Source of the DNA: JAFARZ01 sp035651595 | Lineage (GTDB): Bacteria > Actinomycetota > Actinomycetes > Streptosporangiales > Streptosporangiaceae | Length of the DNA stretch: 27,661 bases | Direction: 5' to 3' | NCBI GenBank assembly: GCA_035651595.1 | Contig: DASRFJ010000282.1 | Coordinates: 1 to 27,661, forward strand | In this document: positions 14,898 through 22,659 of the stretch, piece after piece | How positions within the stretch are numbered: position 1 is the first letter of the stretch | Layout of the letters: every line of letters starts with the position of its first letter | Notes under the pieces: model-generated | The model's input: only the letters and a program-made list of their open reading frames with translations | What the model was told of the DNA's origin: nothing | Databases searched by the model: none | Position numbers and translations under genes: made by a program

Positions 14898-15579
14898 TAT
14901 TCTCCTCGTTGGAAGACAGGGTCAGGACCTGACTCGCGTGCCCGTCCCCCCGGGCAGGTCACCGTGCGATCATAACGGGCATTTCGGCCGTCCGGATTGA
15001 ATTGCGCGTTCGCGAATTACTCGGAATTAAGGCAATGCGGGGAACCCCGGCGAAAACAGCTTGCCGCATGCCTGGCGGCTGCGTTCCTGGCGCGGCAGAA
15101 AACTATTGTTACGAGAGTGGCCCGTTTTCCCGCGCACCGAGGTATCCGCCCGCGCTAGCTGCGGGCAATTGCCCTATTTGTACCGGTATGGTCCGCCGTT
15201 AAGCGGTCTGCGCCGACTCGACGCGGCGGTCGAAAATCATTGCGGGCACTTACGGACCCTGTTGGCGAATTGCGCGCGCCTGCCCCGCGCCGGCCGCCGG
15301 CGCGCCGGCGCGCCGCCGGGCGCTGGCGGCGTGTGCGCGCAGTCTGTGCCTGGAGTGCAGTGTGCGGCAACTGGGATAGGAGCGCAGCGGCAATCCCGTC
15401 AGCAACGTGGAAGATTAACCCTTTGTGGTGGATCGACCCTCGTAACCAGGGGTCCCGTTACCACGAAGGGGAAATCCGCCACGTTAACCGACGCCCATCG
15501 AGCCTGCCTGAGACCCACCGGGCGACCAGCAACCCGGGCGAGTTGCGGCGAATGAGCCAACGCGGGGGGCGGCGAACGC
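14898..15579. other. 682-bp non-coding stretch with palindromes
   Basis: No convincing gene. The open frames here (15002-15202 and 15061-15555 on the plus strand) have mixed third positions and Cys- and Arg-rich products without motifs. The stretch is more AT-rich than its surroundings at 14990-15200, which fits promoter DNA for the permease. It contains a perfect 16-bp GC palindrome (15295-15310, CGCCGGCG twice) and a structured hairpin at 15419-15470 annotated separately. Confidence 0.6.
15419..15470 (-). terminator. two-tier stem-loop downstream of the STAS gene
   Basis: CCCTTTGTGGT (15419-15429) pairs with ACCACGAAGGG (15460-15470) as an 11-bp stem with one G-U pair; inside it GACCC (15435-15439) pairs with GGGTC (15450-15454). 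It lies 110 bases beyond the STAS stop on the transcribed strand and is followed there by TTAATCTT, a weak T-rich tail. A rho-independent terminator or other structured RNA is plausible. Confidence 0.5.
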
Positions 15580-15984
15580 TTAGCGGAGTCCTCGTTGCAG
15601 GCACCAGTCCGCGGGATCGCTGCCGGTGGCGGCGAGCCAGTTCGTGTCGTCGGAGATCGCGTCGAGGACCGTTGTGTGCATGTCGAAGGCGCGGCTCAGG
15701 TTCGTCAGCTCGAACAGCCGGCGGACCCGGCCCGTGCCGCTCGTGACGACCTTGAGGGTGCCGCCCCGCCGCCGCAGCCGCTTCAGCGCGCCGACCAGTA
15801 CCCCCAGCCCGGTGGAGTCGAGGAACGCGACACCGCGCAGGTCGACGACCACGTGGTCGGCGTCCGGGCGGTTCAGCGCGTCACGCAGTCCGGGCGCCGT
15901 GGCGAGATCGACATCGCCGGTTACCCGGACCACCGCGCAGGCGCCGGCGCTGATCGGTTCGAGCTGAAGGTCAAGAGATTCCAT
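15580..15984 (-). CDS. STAS domain anti-anti-sigma factor antagonist
   Basis: 134-residue single-domain STAS protein of the SpoIIAA/RsbV type. 'AVVRVTGDVDLATAPGLRDAL' forms the first strands, and 'VVVDLRGVAFLDSTGLGVLVGALKRLRRRGG' carries the phosphorylatable Ser57 in DSTGL. An extra C-terminal tail of about 30 residues ('AISDDTNWLAATGSDPADWCLQRGLR') is unusual. I chose ATG 15984 because GGAAG lies five bases before it; ATG 16005 adds seven residues without a ribosome site. Its partner anti-sigma kinase is not in the window. By family knowledge the unphosphorylated form frees a sigma factor by binding the kinase. It stands alone between two non-coding stretches. Confidence 0.92.
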   Translation of the reverse strand: MESLDLQLEPISAGACAVVRVTGDVDLATAPGLRDALNRPDADHVVVDLRGVAFLDSTGLGVLVGALKRLRRRGGTLKVVTSGTGRVRRLFELTNLSRAFDMHTTVLDAISDDTNWLAATGSDPADWCLQRGLR

Positions 15985-16005
15985 GCCGACTTCCGTAAAT
16001 GCCAT

Positions 16006-16356
16006 ATAAGCACAGGGTGATGACGGGCGATCTCCGCGTGCGAGCCTATGGCGTATTGCAATCGTTTGTCAAACGTGAACACCGCATGTCATCAGGAATA
16101 ACAGCGTTCTGAAGCGGCGTCAATGAGATTATAAGACGCAATCGTATAGCATCCCACGCAATTGCGTCAGCGGACCGGCCGCAGGTAACCAGGGGTCTCA
16201 CGTCTTGATCCGCTCCTGTCGTCGGTGCCGCGGCTCGTTGCGAGCGTCGCCCGGAATTAGTGTGGAAATTCCAGGCTACACGGCATTCTGGGTACCGGAT
16301 TCGTACCCAAGAATTCCTCGCGGCACCATATTTCCACTCTAATCCGCGGGAGGCCC
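16006..16356. other. 351-bp intergenic stretch upstream of the STAS gene and downstream of the P450 gene
   Basis: No gene seen. It is AT-richer than average, especially 16040-16170. It holds a perfect 12-bp palindrome ACGCAATTGCGT (16156-16167) with a half copy ACGCAAT at 16136-16142, a possible regulator site for the STAS gene, and the nested inverted repeat at 16256-16343 annotated separately. Confidence 0.55.
16256..16343 (-). terminator. nested inverted repeat just after the P450 stop
   Basis: A 14-base arm (16256-16269) matches 16330-16343 inverted in 13 of 14 positions. Inside lies a second hairpin, GGGTAC at 16290-16295 with GTACCC at 16303-16308. The structure begins 13 bases after the P450 stop at 16357, so a terminator or 3' RNA-stability element for the leftward operon fits. 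The long interior is unusual for a simple intrinsic terminator. Confidence 0.5.
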
Positions 16357-17583
16357 TCAGTTGGGGATGTCCGGGTTAACCGCGCCGGCCCAGCGGAGCG
16401 GAAGGCGCTCGACCCCGTAGATGCCCTCCACGCCACCCAGCGTCACCTCGCCGTCCGCGGCGAGGCTAGGCATCCGCGGCGCCAGGAAAGCCAGCGCCTC
16501 TTCCAGTTCCGCGGTGGCGAGGTTGGCGCCCAGGCAGAAATGGACGCCGGCCCCGAACGTCAGCAACCGCCCGTCCCGTTCCGCGGTGATGTCGAAGGTC
16601 TCTCCGTCGCGCTGTTCCCGGTTGGCGCGTTCGGTGCAGATCGCCACGATCGTCCCGGCCGGGAACGTGACACCGCGGTGCTCGATGTCGGCCAGGCAGA
16701 TCCGCGCGGTGAACGGCGTGATGGGCTCGAACCGAAGTACCTCCTGGACCGCCCGCGGCGCCAGGCCGGGGTCGCTCCCGAGGAGCTGCCACTGCTCGGG
16801 GTGGGCAGCGAACAGCCGCAGCGCCTGCGCGAGCTGACTCTGCGTGGTGTCCACGCCGCCTTGGAGCACATTGGCCACGAGGTTCACGCATTCCGTGGGC
16901 GAGAGCCGGTCGCCGTCCGCCTCCGCCGCCAGTAGCGTGCTGATCAGGTCATCGGAGAGGCGGGCGCGTCGTTCGGCCAGCAGCGCCGACACGTATTCGG
17001 TCAGCTCGATGACGGCTTGCTCGATCTGCCCCGCCTGGCTCTCCAGCGCACGGATGTCGAACTGCCGCTGCACCCAGTTGGACCACTCGTGCAGCCTGGG
17101 CGCGTCCCGCGCGGGCGCGCCGAGCACCGCGGCGATGGTCAGCGACGGGTAGGGCTTGGCCACGGCCGAGACGAACTCGCAGCGGCCCGCGGGCGCGATG
17201 TCGTCCCACAGCTGCCGCAGGAAATCCCGCATTGCCGGCCGCCAGCGGGCAGCGGCACGCGGCGTGAACGCCGAACCCACCAGGGCGCGGAGCCTGCGAT
17301 GCTGCTCGCCGCTCTGGTTCAGGATGTTGGCGTCGATGTGCTCACGCAGCGGACCGGCGGTGATGCCGAAGAAGTCGGCGAGCTGCTGGCCGGGGAACGC
17401 CGCGTTCCTTGACCGCAGAAAGAACTCACCGGACTCGTGCTCCAGCACGATGTAGGCGATCGGCGTCCGGGCCAGCCAGCCCGACTCGTGCGCCGCGGCG
17501 AGGCGCGCATGGTAGCTGTCCGCGACGAAGTCGGGAGCGTCGTAGTCGATCAGCGGCAGGTCGAGCTCGGTGACGAGAGGCAT
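16357..17583 (-). CDS. cytochrome P450
   Basis: 408-residue soluble bacterial class I P450. The haem-binding loop FGAGVHFCLG has the Cys ligand at 350; the K-helix ExxR is Glu281-Arg284; the I-helix oxygen-activation motif is GGVDTT (242-247); the C-helix 'SGEQHRRLRALVGSAFTPRA' carries the haem-propionate residues. All catalytic hallmarks are present. It needs ferredoxin and reductase partners, none of which is in the window. It starts at ATG 17583, with only a weak distant GGAAG. The 42-bp gap to the cupin gene and shared direction suggest it ends the operon that begins with the SDR at 21193. An oxidising enzyme for a small hydrophobic substrate contrasts with the sugar-acid look of its neighbours. 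Confidence 0.97.
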   Translation of the reverse strand: MPLVTELDLPLIDYDAPDFVADSYHARLAAAHESGWLARTPIAYIVLEHESGEFFLRSRNAAFPGQQLADFFGITAGPLREHIDANILNQSGEQHRRLRALVGSAFTPRAAARWRPAMRDFLRQLWDDIAPAGRCEFVSAVAKPYPSLTIAAVLGAPARDAPRLHEWSNWVQRQFDIRALESQAGQIEQAVIELTEYVSALLAERRARLSDDLISTLLAAEADGDRLSPTECVNLVANVLQGGVDTTQSQLAQALRLFAAHPEQWQLLGSDPGLAPRAVQEVLRFEPITPFTARICLADIEHRGVTFPAGTIVAICTERANREQRDGETFDITAERDGRLLTFGAGVHFCLGANLATAELEEALAFLAPRMPSLAADGEVTLGGVEGIYGVERLPLRWAGAVNPDIPN

Positions 17584-17625
17584 GGTGCGCTGATTGTACT
17601 TCCGGGTAGCTAAGGAAGCCTATGG

Positions 17626-18039
17626 TCACTTCGCGGCGCGCTCCCAGCCGACGACGTCGCCGGCCGGGTGCCGGGCGAAGTCTGGCAGCGCCGTCAGCGC
17701 CTGCTCCTCACCGCCGGGGGTGTAGGTGACGATCAGCCGGAGCGTCCGCCACCCGGTGTTCATCGTGGAGTGCAGGGTGCCCATCGGGATGTAGACGACA
17801 TCGCCCTCGGCAACTCCGAACTCCTCGTCACCGACGGTCTGCGTGCCGGTCCCGGAGATGACGTAGATCAGCTCGTCCGCGCGCTCATGCAGGTGCCGGA
17901 CGTGCCCCTGGCCAGGGTTGATGATCACCTCACCCTGGGAGTTGGCGGCTCCCGGGATCGTGACCGGGGACACGAACCACTTCATCGTCCCCCACTCGAA
18001 GCTGAACGTCTCGGTCTGCGCTGGCGTGATGTGCGACAC
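17626..18039 (-). CDS. cupin domain protein
   Basis: 137-residue single-domain cupin. Motif 1 is 'GHVRHLHERADELIYVISGTG', with metal-ligand His residues in HLH and Glu in DEL; motif 2 is 'GDVVYIPMGTLHSTMN' with the last His ligand. Such proteins bind a metal and act as isomerases, dioxygenases or ligand sensors; the reaction here is unknown. It starts at GTG 18039, with GAGGA a few bases before, and follows the TIM-barrel gene by 6 bases, so it belongs to the same operon. Confidence 0.92.
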   Translation of the reverse strand: MSHITPAQTETFSFEWGTMKWFVSPVTIPGAANSQGEVIINPGQGHVRHLHERADELIYVISGTGTQTVGDEEFGVAEGDVVYIPMGTLHSTMNTGWRTLRLIVTYTPGGEEQALTALPDFARHPAGDVVGWERAAK

Positions 18040-18045
18040 GGGTCC

Positions 18046-18861
18046 TCACAGTTCGGTAAAGGCGCGCACCTGGGCGGTGAGCGCGCGTTCGACGGGCAGC
18101 CGCTCCATCGACGAGGCGCCGAAGAAGCCGCAGACCCCCGTGGTGTGAGCGAGCACGTAGCCCGCGTCCGCCGGCTCGGCGATCGGACCGCCGTGGCACA
18201 GCACCAGGATGTCCGGGTTCACCGCCACCGCCGCGTCGCGCATCGCCTGCACCTTTTCAACGGCTTCGTCCAGCGTCATCGCGGTCCGGGCGCCGATCGT
18301 GCCCGACGTGGTCAGGCCCATATGCGGTACCAGCACGTGAGCGCCGGCCTCGGCCATTCGTTCGGCCTGATTAGGATCAAACACATACGGGCAGGTAAGC
18401 AGCCCACGGTCAGCCGCGAGCCGGATCATCTCCACCTCGGCGTCGTAGCTCATGCCGGTTTCTTCCAGGTTCTGCCGGAACACGCCGTCGATGAGCCCCA
18501 CAGTCGGGAAGTTCTGTACCCCCGCGAAGCCGATCGCGGCCAGCTCGTCCAGGAACCGCGGCATCAGCCGGAACGGATCGGTGCCGCACACGCCCGCCAG
18601 CACCGGCACGTCGCGCACCACCGGGAGCACCTCGCCGGCCATCTCGACCACGATCGCGTTGGCGTCCCCGTACGGCATGAGCCCCGCCAGCGAGCCGCGC
18701 CCGGCCATCCGGTACCGGCCGGAGTTGTAGATGATGATCAGGTCCGCGCCGCCGGCCTGCGCGCACTTGGCGGACAGCCCGGTCCCGGCCCCCGCCCCGA
18801 CGATCGGTTTTCCCTGGTCCGCCTTGGCCCGGAGCCTTTCTACCAGCTTGTCGCGGCTCAT
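18046..18861 (-). CDS. phosphoenolpyruvate hydrolase-family TIM-barrel protein
   Basis: 271-residue TIM barrel of the PEP hydrolase-like family. N-terminal 'KPIVGAGAGTGLSAKCAQAGGADLIIIYNSGRYRMAGRGSLAGLMPYGDAN' and the barrel strands 'VLAGVCGTDPFRLM', 'AGVQNFPTVGLIDG', 'LVPHMGLTTSGTIGA' and 'DILVLCHGGPIAEPAD' match the family throughout. The family is distantly related to PEP mutase/isocitrate lyase enzymes, but its true reaction is poorly known. The ATG at 18861 directly abuts the stop of the Tm-1-like gene, and the two families are commonly neighbours. In tomato Tm-1 both domains are fused in one protein, which argues that the two products act together. Confidence 0.92.
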   Translation of the reverse strand: MSRDKLVERLRAKADQGKPIVGAGAGTGLSAKCAQAGGADLIIIYNSGRYRMAGRGSLAGLMPYGDANAIVVEMAGEVLPVVRDVPVLAGVCGTDPFRLMPRFLDELAAIGFAGVQNFPTVGLIDGVFRQNLEETGMSYDAEVEMIRLAADRGLLTCPYVFDPNQAERMAEAGAHVLVPHMGLTTSGTIGARTAMTLDEAVEKVQAMRDAAVAVNPDILVLCHGGPIAEPADAGYVLAHTTGVCGFFGASSMERLPVERALTAQVRAFTEL

Positions 18862-20082
18862 TCACGCCCCCTCTGTGATCATCTGGTGCAGCCGCTCCGC
18901 CATTTTCATGCCGAACGAAGGGTCGTTGATGTGCGCATCGATCCGGTGCAGCGCCTGTCCCGCCGCGGCCAGCTCGCGCTCCAGTGCCTCGCGGCAGGCC
19001 TCGTCGGCTATCCGGTCACGGAACGACTGGCCGTCCGCGTCCAGCGCGCTGACCCCGCGCTCTGGCCAGAACACCTGCGTCGGGCCCGTCGCTTTCGCCG
19101 CCTTGCGACCGATTCGCGCGCCCAGCTCGGCCATCTCCTCGGCCGTGGTCCGCATCAGCGTGACGGTCGGGTTGTGCTCGTAAAACAGCCGTGTCCGGAA
19201 CGTCTCCGGCACCGTGCTCGGCGCTCCGAAGTTCACCATGTCCAGCGCGCCGGGCGCGATCACCTGCGGCAGCCCCGCGGCGCCGGCCGCGGTGAGCCGG
19301 TCCGGGCCCGCCGACAGCACGCCGCCGACCAGGTCGTCGGCCAGCTCGGTGGTGGTCAGGTCCAGCACCCCGCTGAGCAGCCGTGCCTGCGCGAGTGCCT
19401 CCAGCGCGCGGCCGCCGGCGCCGGTGGCGTGGAACACCAGCACCTCATAGCCGAGTTCGGTGAGGTGGGCTTTGGCGGCCTCCACCGCGGGGGTGGTCAC
19501 GCCGAACATGCTGGCCGCGATCAGCGGCTTGTCGTCTTGTTGTGCAGGCTGCTGTTTGGCTTGGACCATGCCCGCCATGGCCGCCGCCGCGTTGCCGAGC
19601 ACCAGCCGGGAAATCCGGTTCAGGCCGGCCACGTCCACCACCGAGTACATGATGGCGACGTCCTTGGCGCCGACGTATGGCGACACGTCGCCGGAGGCCA
19701 TCGTGGACACCAGCAGCTTGGGCAGACCCACCGGCAGCGCGGCCATGACCTGCGCAGCGATCGAGGAGCCGCCCGAGCCGCCGGCTGACAGCACACCTTG
19801 CACCTGGCCGCGCGCGACCAGGTCCGCGACCAGGACGGCCGCGCCCCGGCCCATCTCGGTCACCGCCCGGCCTCGGTCGTTGGCCGCGGATAGCTCGGCG
19901 CGGGTGGTCCCGGCCGCGGCCGCGACCTGGTCGCCGGTGATATCCGGGGCCGGGCCGTCCGGCTCGCCGGTGCCGGCGTCGATCACGATAACCTCGGCGC
20001 CGGCCGCCCGCAGCCGCTCGGCGAGGAAGGCGAAGTCCTGGCCCTTGGTGTCCAGGGTCCCGACCAGTGCGACAGCAGCCAT
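18862..20082 (-). CDS. Tm-1-like ATP-binding domain protein (UPF0261)
   Basis: 406-residue UPF0261 protein. The start 'MAAVALVGTLDTKGQDFAFLAERLRAAGAEVIVIDAGT' and the glycine-rich 'GVLSAGGSGGSSIAAQVMAALPVGLPKLLVSTMASGDVSPYVG' form the first ATP-binding lobe; 'MFGVTTPAVEAAKAHLTELGYEVLVFHATGAGGRALE' begins the second. These are the family's key motifs and the length is normal. I chose ATG 20082, five bases after the decarboxylase-like stop, with GGAGG 13 bases upstream (rather far). The family has no settled reaction. Pairing with the PEP-hydrolase-type TIM barrel is conserved, and a two-subunit enzyme acting on a carbon-chain metabolite is a fair inference. Confidence 0.93.
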   Translation of the reverse strand: MAAVALVGTLDTKGQDFAFLAERLRAAGAEVIVIDAGTGEPDGPAPDITGDQVAAAAGTTRAELSAANDRGRAVTEMGRGAAVLVADLVARGQVQGVLSAGGSGGSSIAAQVMAALPVGLPKLLVSTMASGDVSPYVGAKDVAIMYSVVDVAGLNRISRLVLGNAAAAMAGMVQAKQQPAQQDDKPLIAASMFGVTTPAVEAAKAHLTELGYEVLVFHATGAGGRALEALAQARLLSGVLDLTTTELADDLVGGVLSAGPDRLTAAGAAGLPQVIAPGALDMVNFGAPSTVPETFRTRLFYEHNPTVTLMRTTAEEMAELGARIGRKAAKATGPTQVFWPERGVSALDADGQSFRDRIADEACREALERELAAAGQALHRIDAHINDPSFGMKMAERLHQMITEGA

Positions 20083-20087
20083 GGTTG

Positions 20088-20468
20088 TCAGTCTGCCTCC
20101 CACTCGGCCACCGTCTCACGCAGTACCGCCATCGCGTTGATCGCCCGCGGGAAACCGACGTACTGCACGGTGTGAATGACGACCTCGGCCAGCGTGGCCG
20201 GGGCTACGCCGAGCCGGAGGGCGGCGCGCGTGTGGCCTTTCAGCTGCGGTTCGGCGCCGCCCAGCCCGATCAGCGTGGCGAGCGTGAGCAGTTCCCTGGT
20301 GGCGAGGTCGATGCCGGGCCGCGCGTTGACATCGCCGAAGTTGAACTCCAGGCCGAGCCGGGCCAGGTCCTCGCCGAGCCCGGACCGGCGATCCAGGAAC
20401 CGGTCCGCCGCCCCGTCGCCGTATACCTGGTCGAACGCCGCCTTGCCGCGGTCAAGTCGTGGGTTCAC
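20088..20468 (-). CDS. carboxymuconolactone decarboxylase family protein
   Basis: 126-residue all-helical CMD/AhpD-fold protein. 'RELLTLATLIGLGGAEPQLKGHTRAALRLGVAPATLAEVVIHTVQYVGFPRAINAM' is the PcaC-like core with the conserved His in KGH. There is no CxxC, so it is not an AhpD-type peroxidase. It starts at GTG 20468, preceded by GAGGGG; longer open frame upstream is read-through from another frame of the SDR gene. It sits 8 bases after the SDR stop. No beta-ketoadipate pathway genes are present, so a decarboxylase or isomerase acting on a different acid is likelier than PcaC itself. Confidence 0.92.
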   Translation of the reverse strand: MNPRLDRGKAAFDQVYGDGAADRFLDRRSGLGEDLARLGLEFNFGDVNARPGIDLATRELLTLATLIGLGGAEPQLKGHTRAALRLGVAPATLAEVVIHTVQYVGFPRAINAMAVLRETVAEWEAD

Positions 20469-20476
20469 GGTTCCCC

Positions 20477-21193
20477 TCAGATCGAGTGGCCGCCGTCCTG
20501 GGCCAGCGTGATGCCTGTTATGTACTGTGCCGCGTCCTGGCACAGGAAAACCACCGTCCCGGCCAGGTCTTCTGGCCGGCCCAGGGTCCGCGTGGGGATC
20601 TGGGCCAGCAGCGCCTCCCGCCGCTCGGGGGTATCGCGGTCCCGGCCCGGGGTCTGCTGGGCGCCCGGGGCGATCGCGTTGACCGTGATGCCTGTCTCGG
20701 CCAGCTCGATGGCGAGCGCCTTGGTCAGCCCGATCACGCCGGCTTTGGCGGCGGCGTAGGCGGTCGCGTGCCGGACCAGCCGCCCGCCGCGGACCGCGGC
20801 GATCGAGGAGAGCGTGACGATCCGGCCCCACTGTTGTGCCAGCATGTGCGGCACGACCAGCCTGGTGGCGGTGAACACACTGGTCAGGTTGCTTGCCAGC
20901 TGCGCGTTCCACTCCTCGAGCGTCAGCTCGGCGAACGGACGCACCAGCCCGCCGCCTGCCGTGTTGACCAGGATGTCGATGCCGCCCCAGTCGTTGGCTA
21001 CTTTGCCGATCTCGGTGTCCAGCGCTGCGAAGTCAAGCAAGTCGACCACGGCGTGCCGGTCCGTGGCCGCCGCGGCGGGCGCCACATCAAGCCCGGCGAC
21101 CCGGGCGCCGTCGGCCGCCAGCGCCTCGCAGATCCGTGAGCCGAGTGCCCCGCTCGCTCCGGTAACCACCGCCCGCCGCCCGGCCAGGCTCAT
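20477..21193 (-). CDS. SDR family NAD(P)-dependent oxidoreductase
   Basis: 238-residue classical SDR. 'VVTGASGALGSRICEALA' is the cofactor loop (TGxxxxxG), NTAG is the structural motif, and the site residues are Ser in 'VTLSSIAAV', Tyr and Lys in 'YAAAKAG'. 'LAQDGGHSI' is the usual C-terminus. The Asp in 'GLDVAP' at the end of strand 2 favours NAD over NADP. ATG 21193 has GGAAGGGG upstream. It is the first gene of the leftward operon, with a near-consensus promoter at 21228-21257. It probably oxidises or reduces a hydroxyl of the pathway substrate. Confidence 0.93.
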   Translation of the reverse strand: MSLAGRRAVVTGASGALGSRICEALAADGARVAGLDVAPAAAATDRHAVVDLLDFAALDTEIGKVANDWGGIDILVNTAGGGLVRPFAELTLEEWNAQLASNLTSVFTATRLVVPHMLAQQWGRIVTLSSIAAVRGGRLVRHATAYAAAKAGVIGLTKALAIELAETGITVNAIAPGAQQTPGRDRDTPERREALLAQIPTRTLGRPEDLAGTVVFLCQDAAQYITGITLAQDGGHSI

Positions 21194-21227
21194 CTGACCA
21201 CCCCTTCCAATCCGCCAGCAGCCTCTG

Positions 21228-21257
21228 ATTAAATCGTTTCATTAATTTCGCTGTCAA
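21228..21257 (-). promoter_or_regulatory. promoter of the SDR operon with a LacI-type operator in the spacer
   Basis: On the minus strand TTGACA (21257-21252) and TTTAAT (21233-21228) are separated by 18 bases, a near-consensus primary-sigma promoter, 34 bases before ATG 21193. The spacer and -10 overlap hold AATCGTTTCAT (plus strand 21232-21242), flanked by ATTAA and TTAAT. The same core recurs at the ApnO-like operon and, with one change, before lacI. The divergent gene at 21268 would be controlled from the same site. Confidence 0.65.
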
Positions 21258-21267
21258 GGAGCAGGTG

Positions 21268-22659
21268 ATGCAACCGCTTGTGGGCATCCAGATCGGGGCG
21301 ATCTCATTCGCCGACGAGGGCGTTACCGAAGTCCTCGGCCAGCTTCAGGATCTCGCCTCGGTCAACGCGCTGTTCGTGGCCACCCAGTCCTTCGATCGCG
21401 GGTTGCAGGGCCGTCAGATCCAGGGTCGGCCGTGGCCCGGGCACGGCCGGGACGAGCCGGACGACCACGCTGGCGGGTCGTACGTCACGCAGCACCCGGA
21501 GTTCTACGCGGGCACGGTGCTCGAGCCGTTCCGGGCCACGGATCGCGAGGTGGCCGGCCAGGACGTGCTGGAGCGGGTGCTGCCGGAGGCGCGGCGGCGC
21601 GAGATCAGGGTGTACTCGTTCGTGCTGGAGAACACCCATTCCGGGCTGACCCGGTCCGTGCCGAACTGGCCCAAGGTGCTCCAGGTCGATCCCTGGGGCC
21701 GCCGCGACAGCTACGCCTGCGTGCGCAACCCGGACTACGTCGCCTGGTGGCTCAGCCTGGTCGAGGACCAGGTCAAGAGCTATCCGCTGGACGGCCTCAT
21801 GTTCGGCGCGGAGCGCAACGGACCGCTCGGCAACGTGCTCGGCAACGGCGGCTTCGCGCGGGACGGCAGCCCGTACTGCTTCTGCTCGTACTGCGAACGG
21901 GCGGGGCTGGACCGCGGCATCGACCCGGCCCGTGCGCGCGAGGGATACCTCGCGCTGTACCGGCTGGCCCGCGGCGCGGACGACCCGTCCGGCGACAGCG
22001 GCCTGGTTGCCTTCCTGCGGCTGCTGCTGGCCTACCCGGAGATCGCGGCCTGGGAGCGGCTGTGGCACGACGGCTACCAGTCGCTCCAGCAGCAGATCTA
22101 CGGCACGGTCACGTTCCTCGCACCCGGCGTCCGGGTCGGCTGGCACGTGTGGCACCACAACTCGTTCTCGCCGCTGTACCGGGCGGAGATGAACTTCGCG
22201 CCGATGGGGATCTACTCGGACTTCGTCAAGCCGGTGCTGTACGACAAATGCGCCGGCTACCGGATCCACAACCACATCAGCGAGATCGCGAACAGCATCT
22301 TCCGCGGCACCGATCCGCAGACCCTGTATGACCTGTTCCGCCAGGCGCTCGGGTACGGCGAAGCGGAGTCGGCGAGCTTCGAGGACCTGCCCGCTCGCGG
22401 CCTGTCCGCCGACTACGTCCGGCGGGAGACCGCCCGCACGGTGCGCGCAGTTGATGGTCAGGCCGCTGTTTACCCAGGCCTGGACGCCGGCGTGCCCACG
22501 CCCGCCCACGTCAGCCACGTCACCCCGGCGAGCATCAGCGCCTCGGTCACCGCGGCGCTCGACGCGGGCGCCGACGGATTCATCCTGTCCCGCAAGTATT
22601 CGGAGATGCGCCTCGACACCCTCGCCGCCGTCGGCGACACGCTCAAGGCCCGCGCATGA
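21268..22659 (+). CDS. glycoside hydrolase-like TIM-barrel protein of unknown function
   Basis: 463 residues. It looks like a divergent glycoside-hydrolase-type barrel: 'REIRVYSFVLENTHS' as an early strand, 'NPDYVAWWLSLVEDQVKSYPLDGLMFGAERNGPL' resembling a catalytic-acid strand (Glu in AERNG), an unusual CFCSYC cluster near residues 204-209, 'GVRVGWHVWHHNSF', and 'LDAGADGFILSRKYSEM' as the last strand. No signal peptide is seen, so it acts in the cytoplasm. ATG 21268 has AAGGAG six bases upstream. It diverges from the SDR operon and overlaps the 2-hydroxyacid dehydrogenase gene by ATGA. A sugar-conjugate cleaving enzyme is plausible, but I do not recognise a named family with certainty. Confidence 0.7.
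   Translation: MQPLVGIQIGAISFADEGVTEVLGQLQDLASVNALFVATQSFDRGLQGRQIQGRPWPGHGRDEPDDHAGGSYVTQHPEFYAGTVLEPFRATDREVAGQDVLERVLPEARRREIRVYSFVLENTHSGLTRSVPNWPKVLQVDPWGRRDSYACVRNPDYVAWWLSLVEDQVKSYPLDGLMFGAERNGPLGNVLGNGGFARDGSPYCFCSYCERAGLDRGIDPARAREGYLALYRLARGADDPSGDSGLVAFLRLLLAYPEIAAWERLWHDGYQSLQQQIYGTVTFLAPGVRVGWHVWHHNSFSPLYRAEMNFAPMGIYSDFVKPVLYDKCAGYRIHNHISEIANSIFRGTDPQTLYDLFRQALGYGEAESASFEDLPARGLSADYVRRETARTVRAVDGQAAVYPGLDAGVPTPAHVSHVTPASISASVTAALDAGADGFILSRKYSEMRLDTLAAVGDTLKARA

Noticed and set aside
15061..15555. Possible 164-codon gene in the stretch between the permease and STAS genes
   Set aside because: Mixed third-position base use, Cys- and Arg-rich product, no motif and no ribosome site.
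15442..16197. 13-base direct repeat GTAACCAGGGGTC at 15442-15454 and 16185-16197 flanking the STAS gene, considered as an attachment or regulator site
   Set aside because: A 13-base match is expected a few times by chance in a window this size; no integrase, and one copy lies in a hairpin loop.
17668..19788. Plus-strand open frame of 706 codons opposite the cupin, PEP-hydrolase and Tm-1-like genes
   Set aside because: Product is rich in His, Arg and Gln with no recognisable domain; the opposite strand carries three genes with clear family motifs and tight spacing.
20088..20912. Longer 274-codon version of the carboxymuconolactone decarboxylase-like gene
   Set aside because: The extra N-terminal part is an out-of-frame reading of the SDR gene; GTG 20468 with GAGGGG gives the normal family length.
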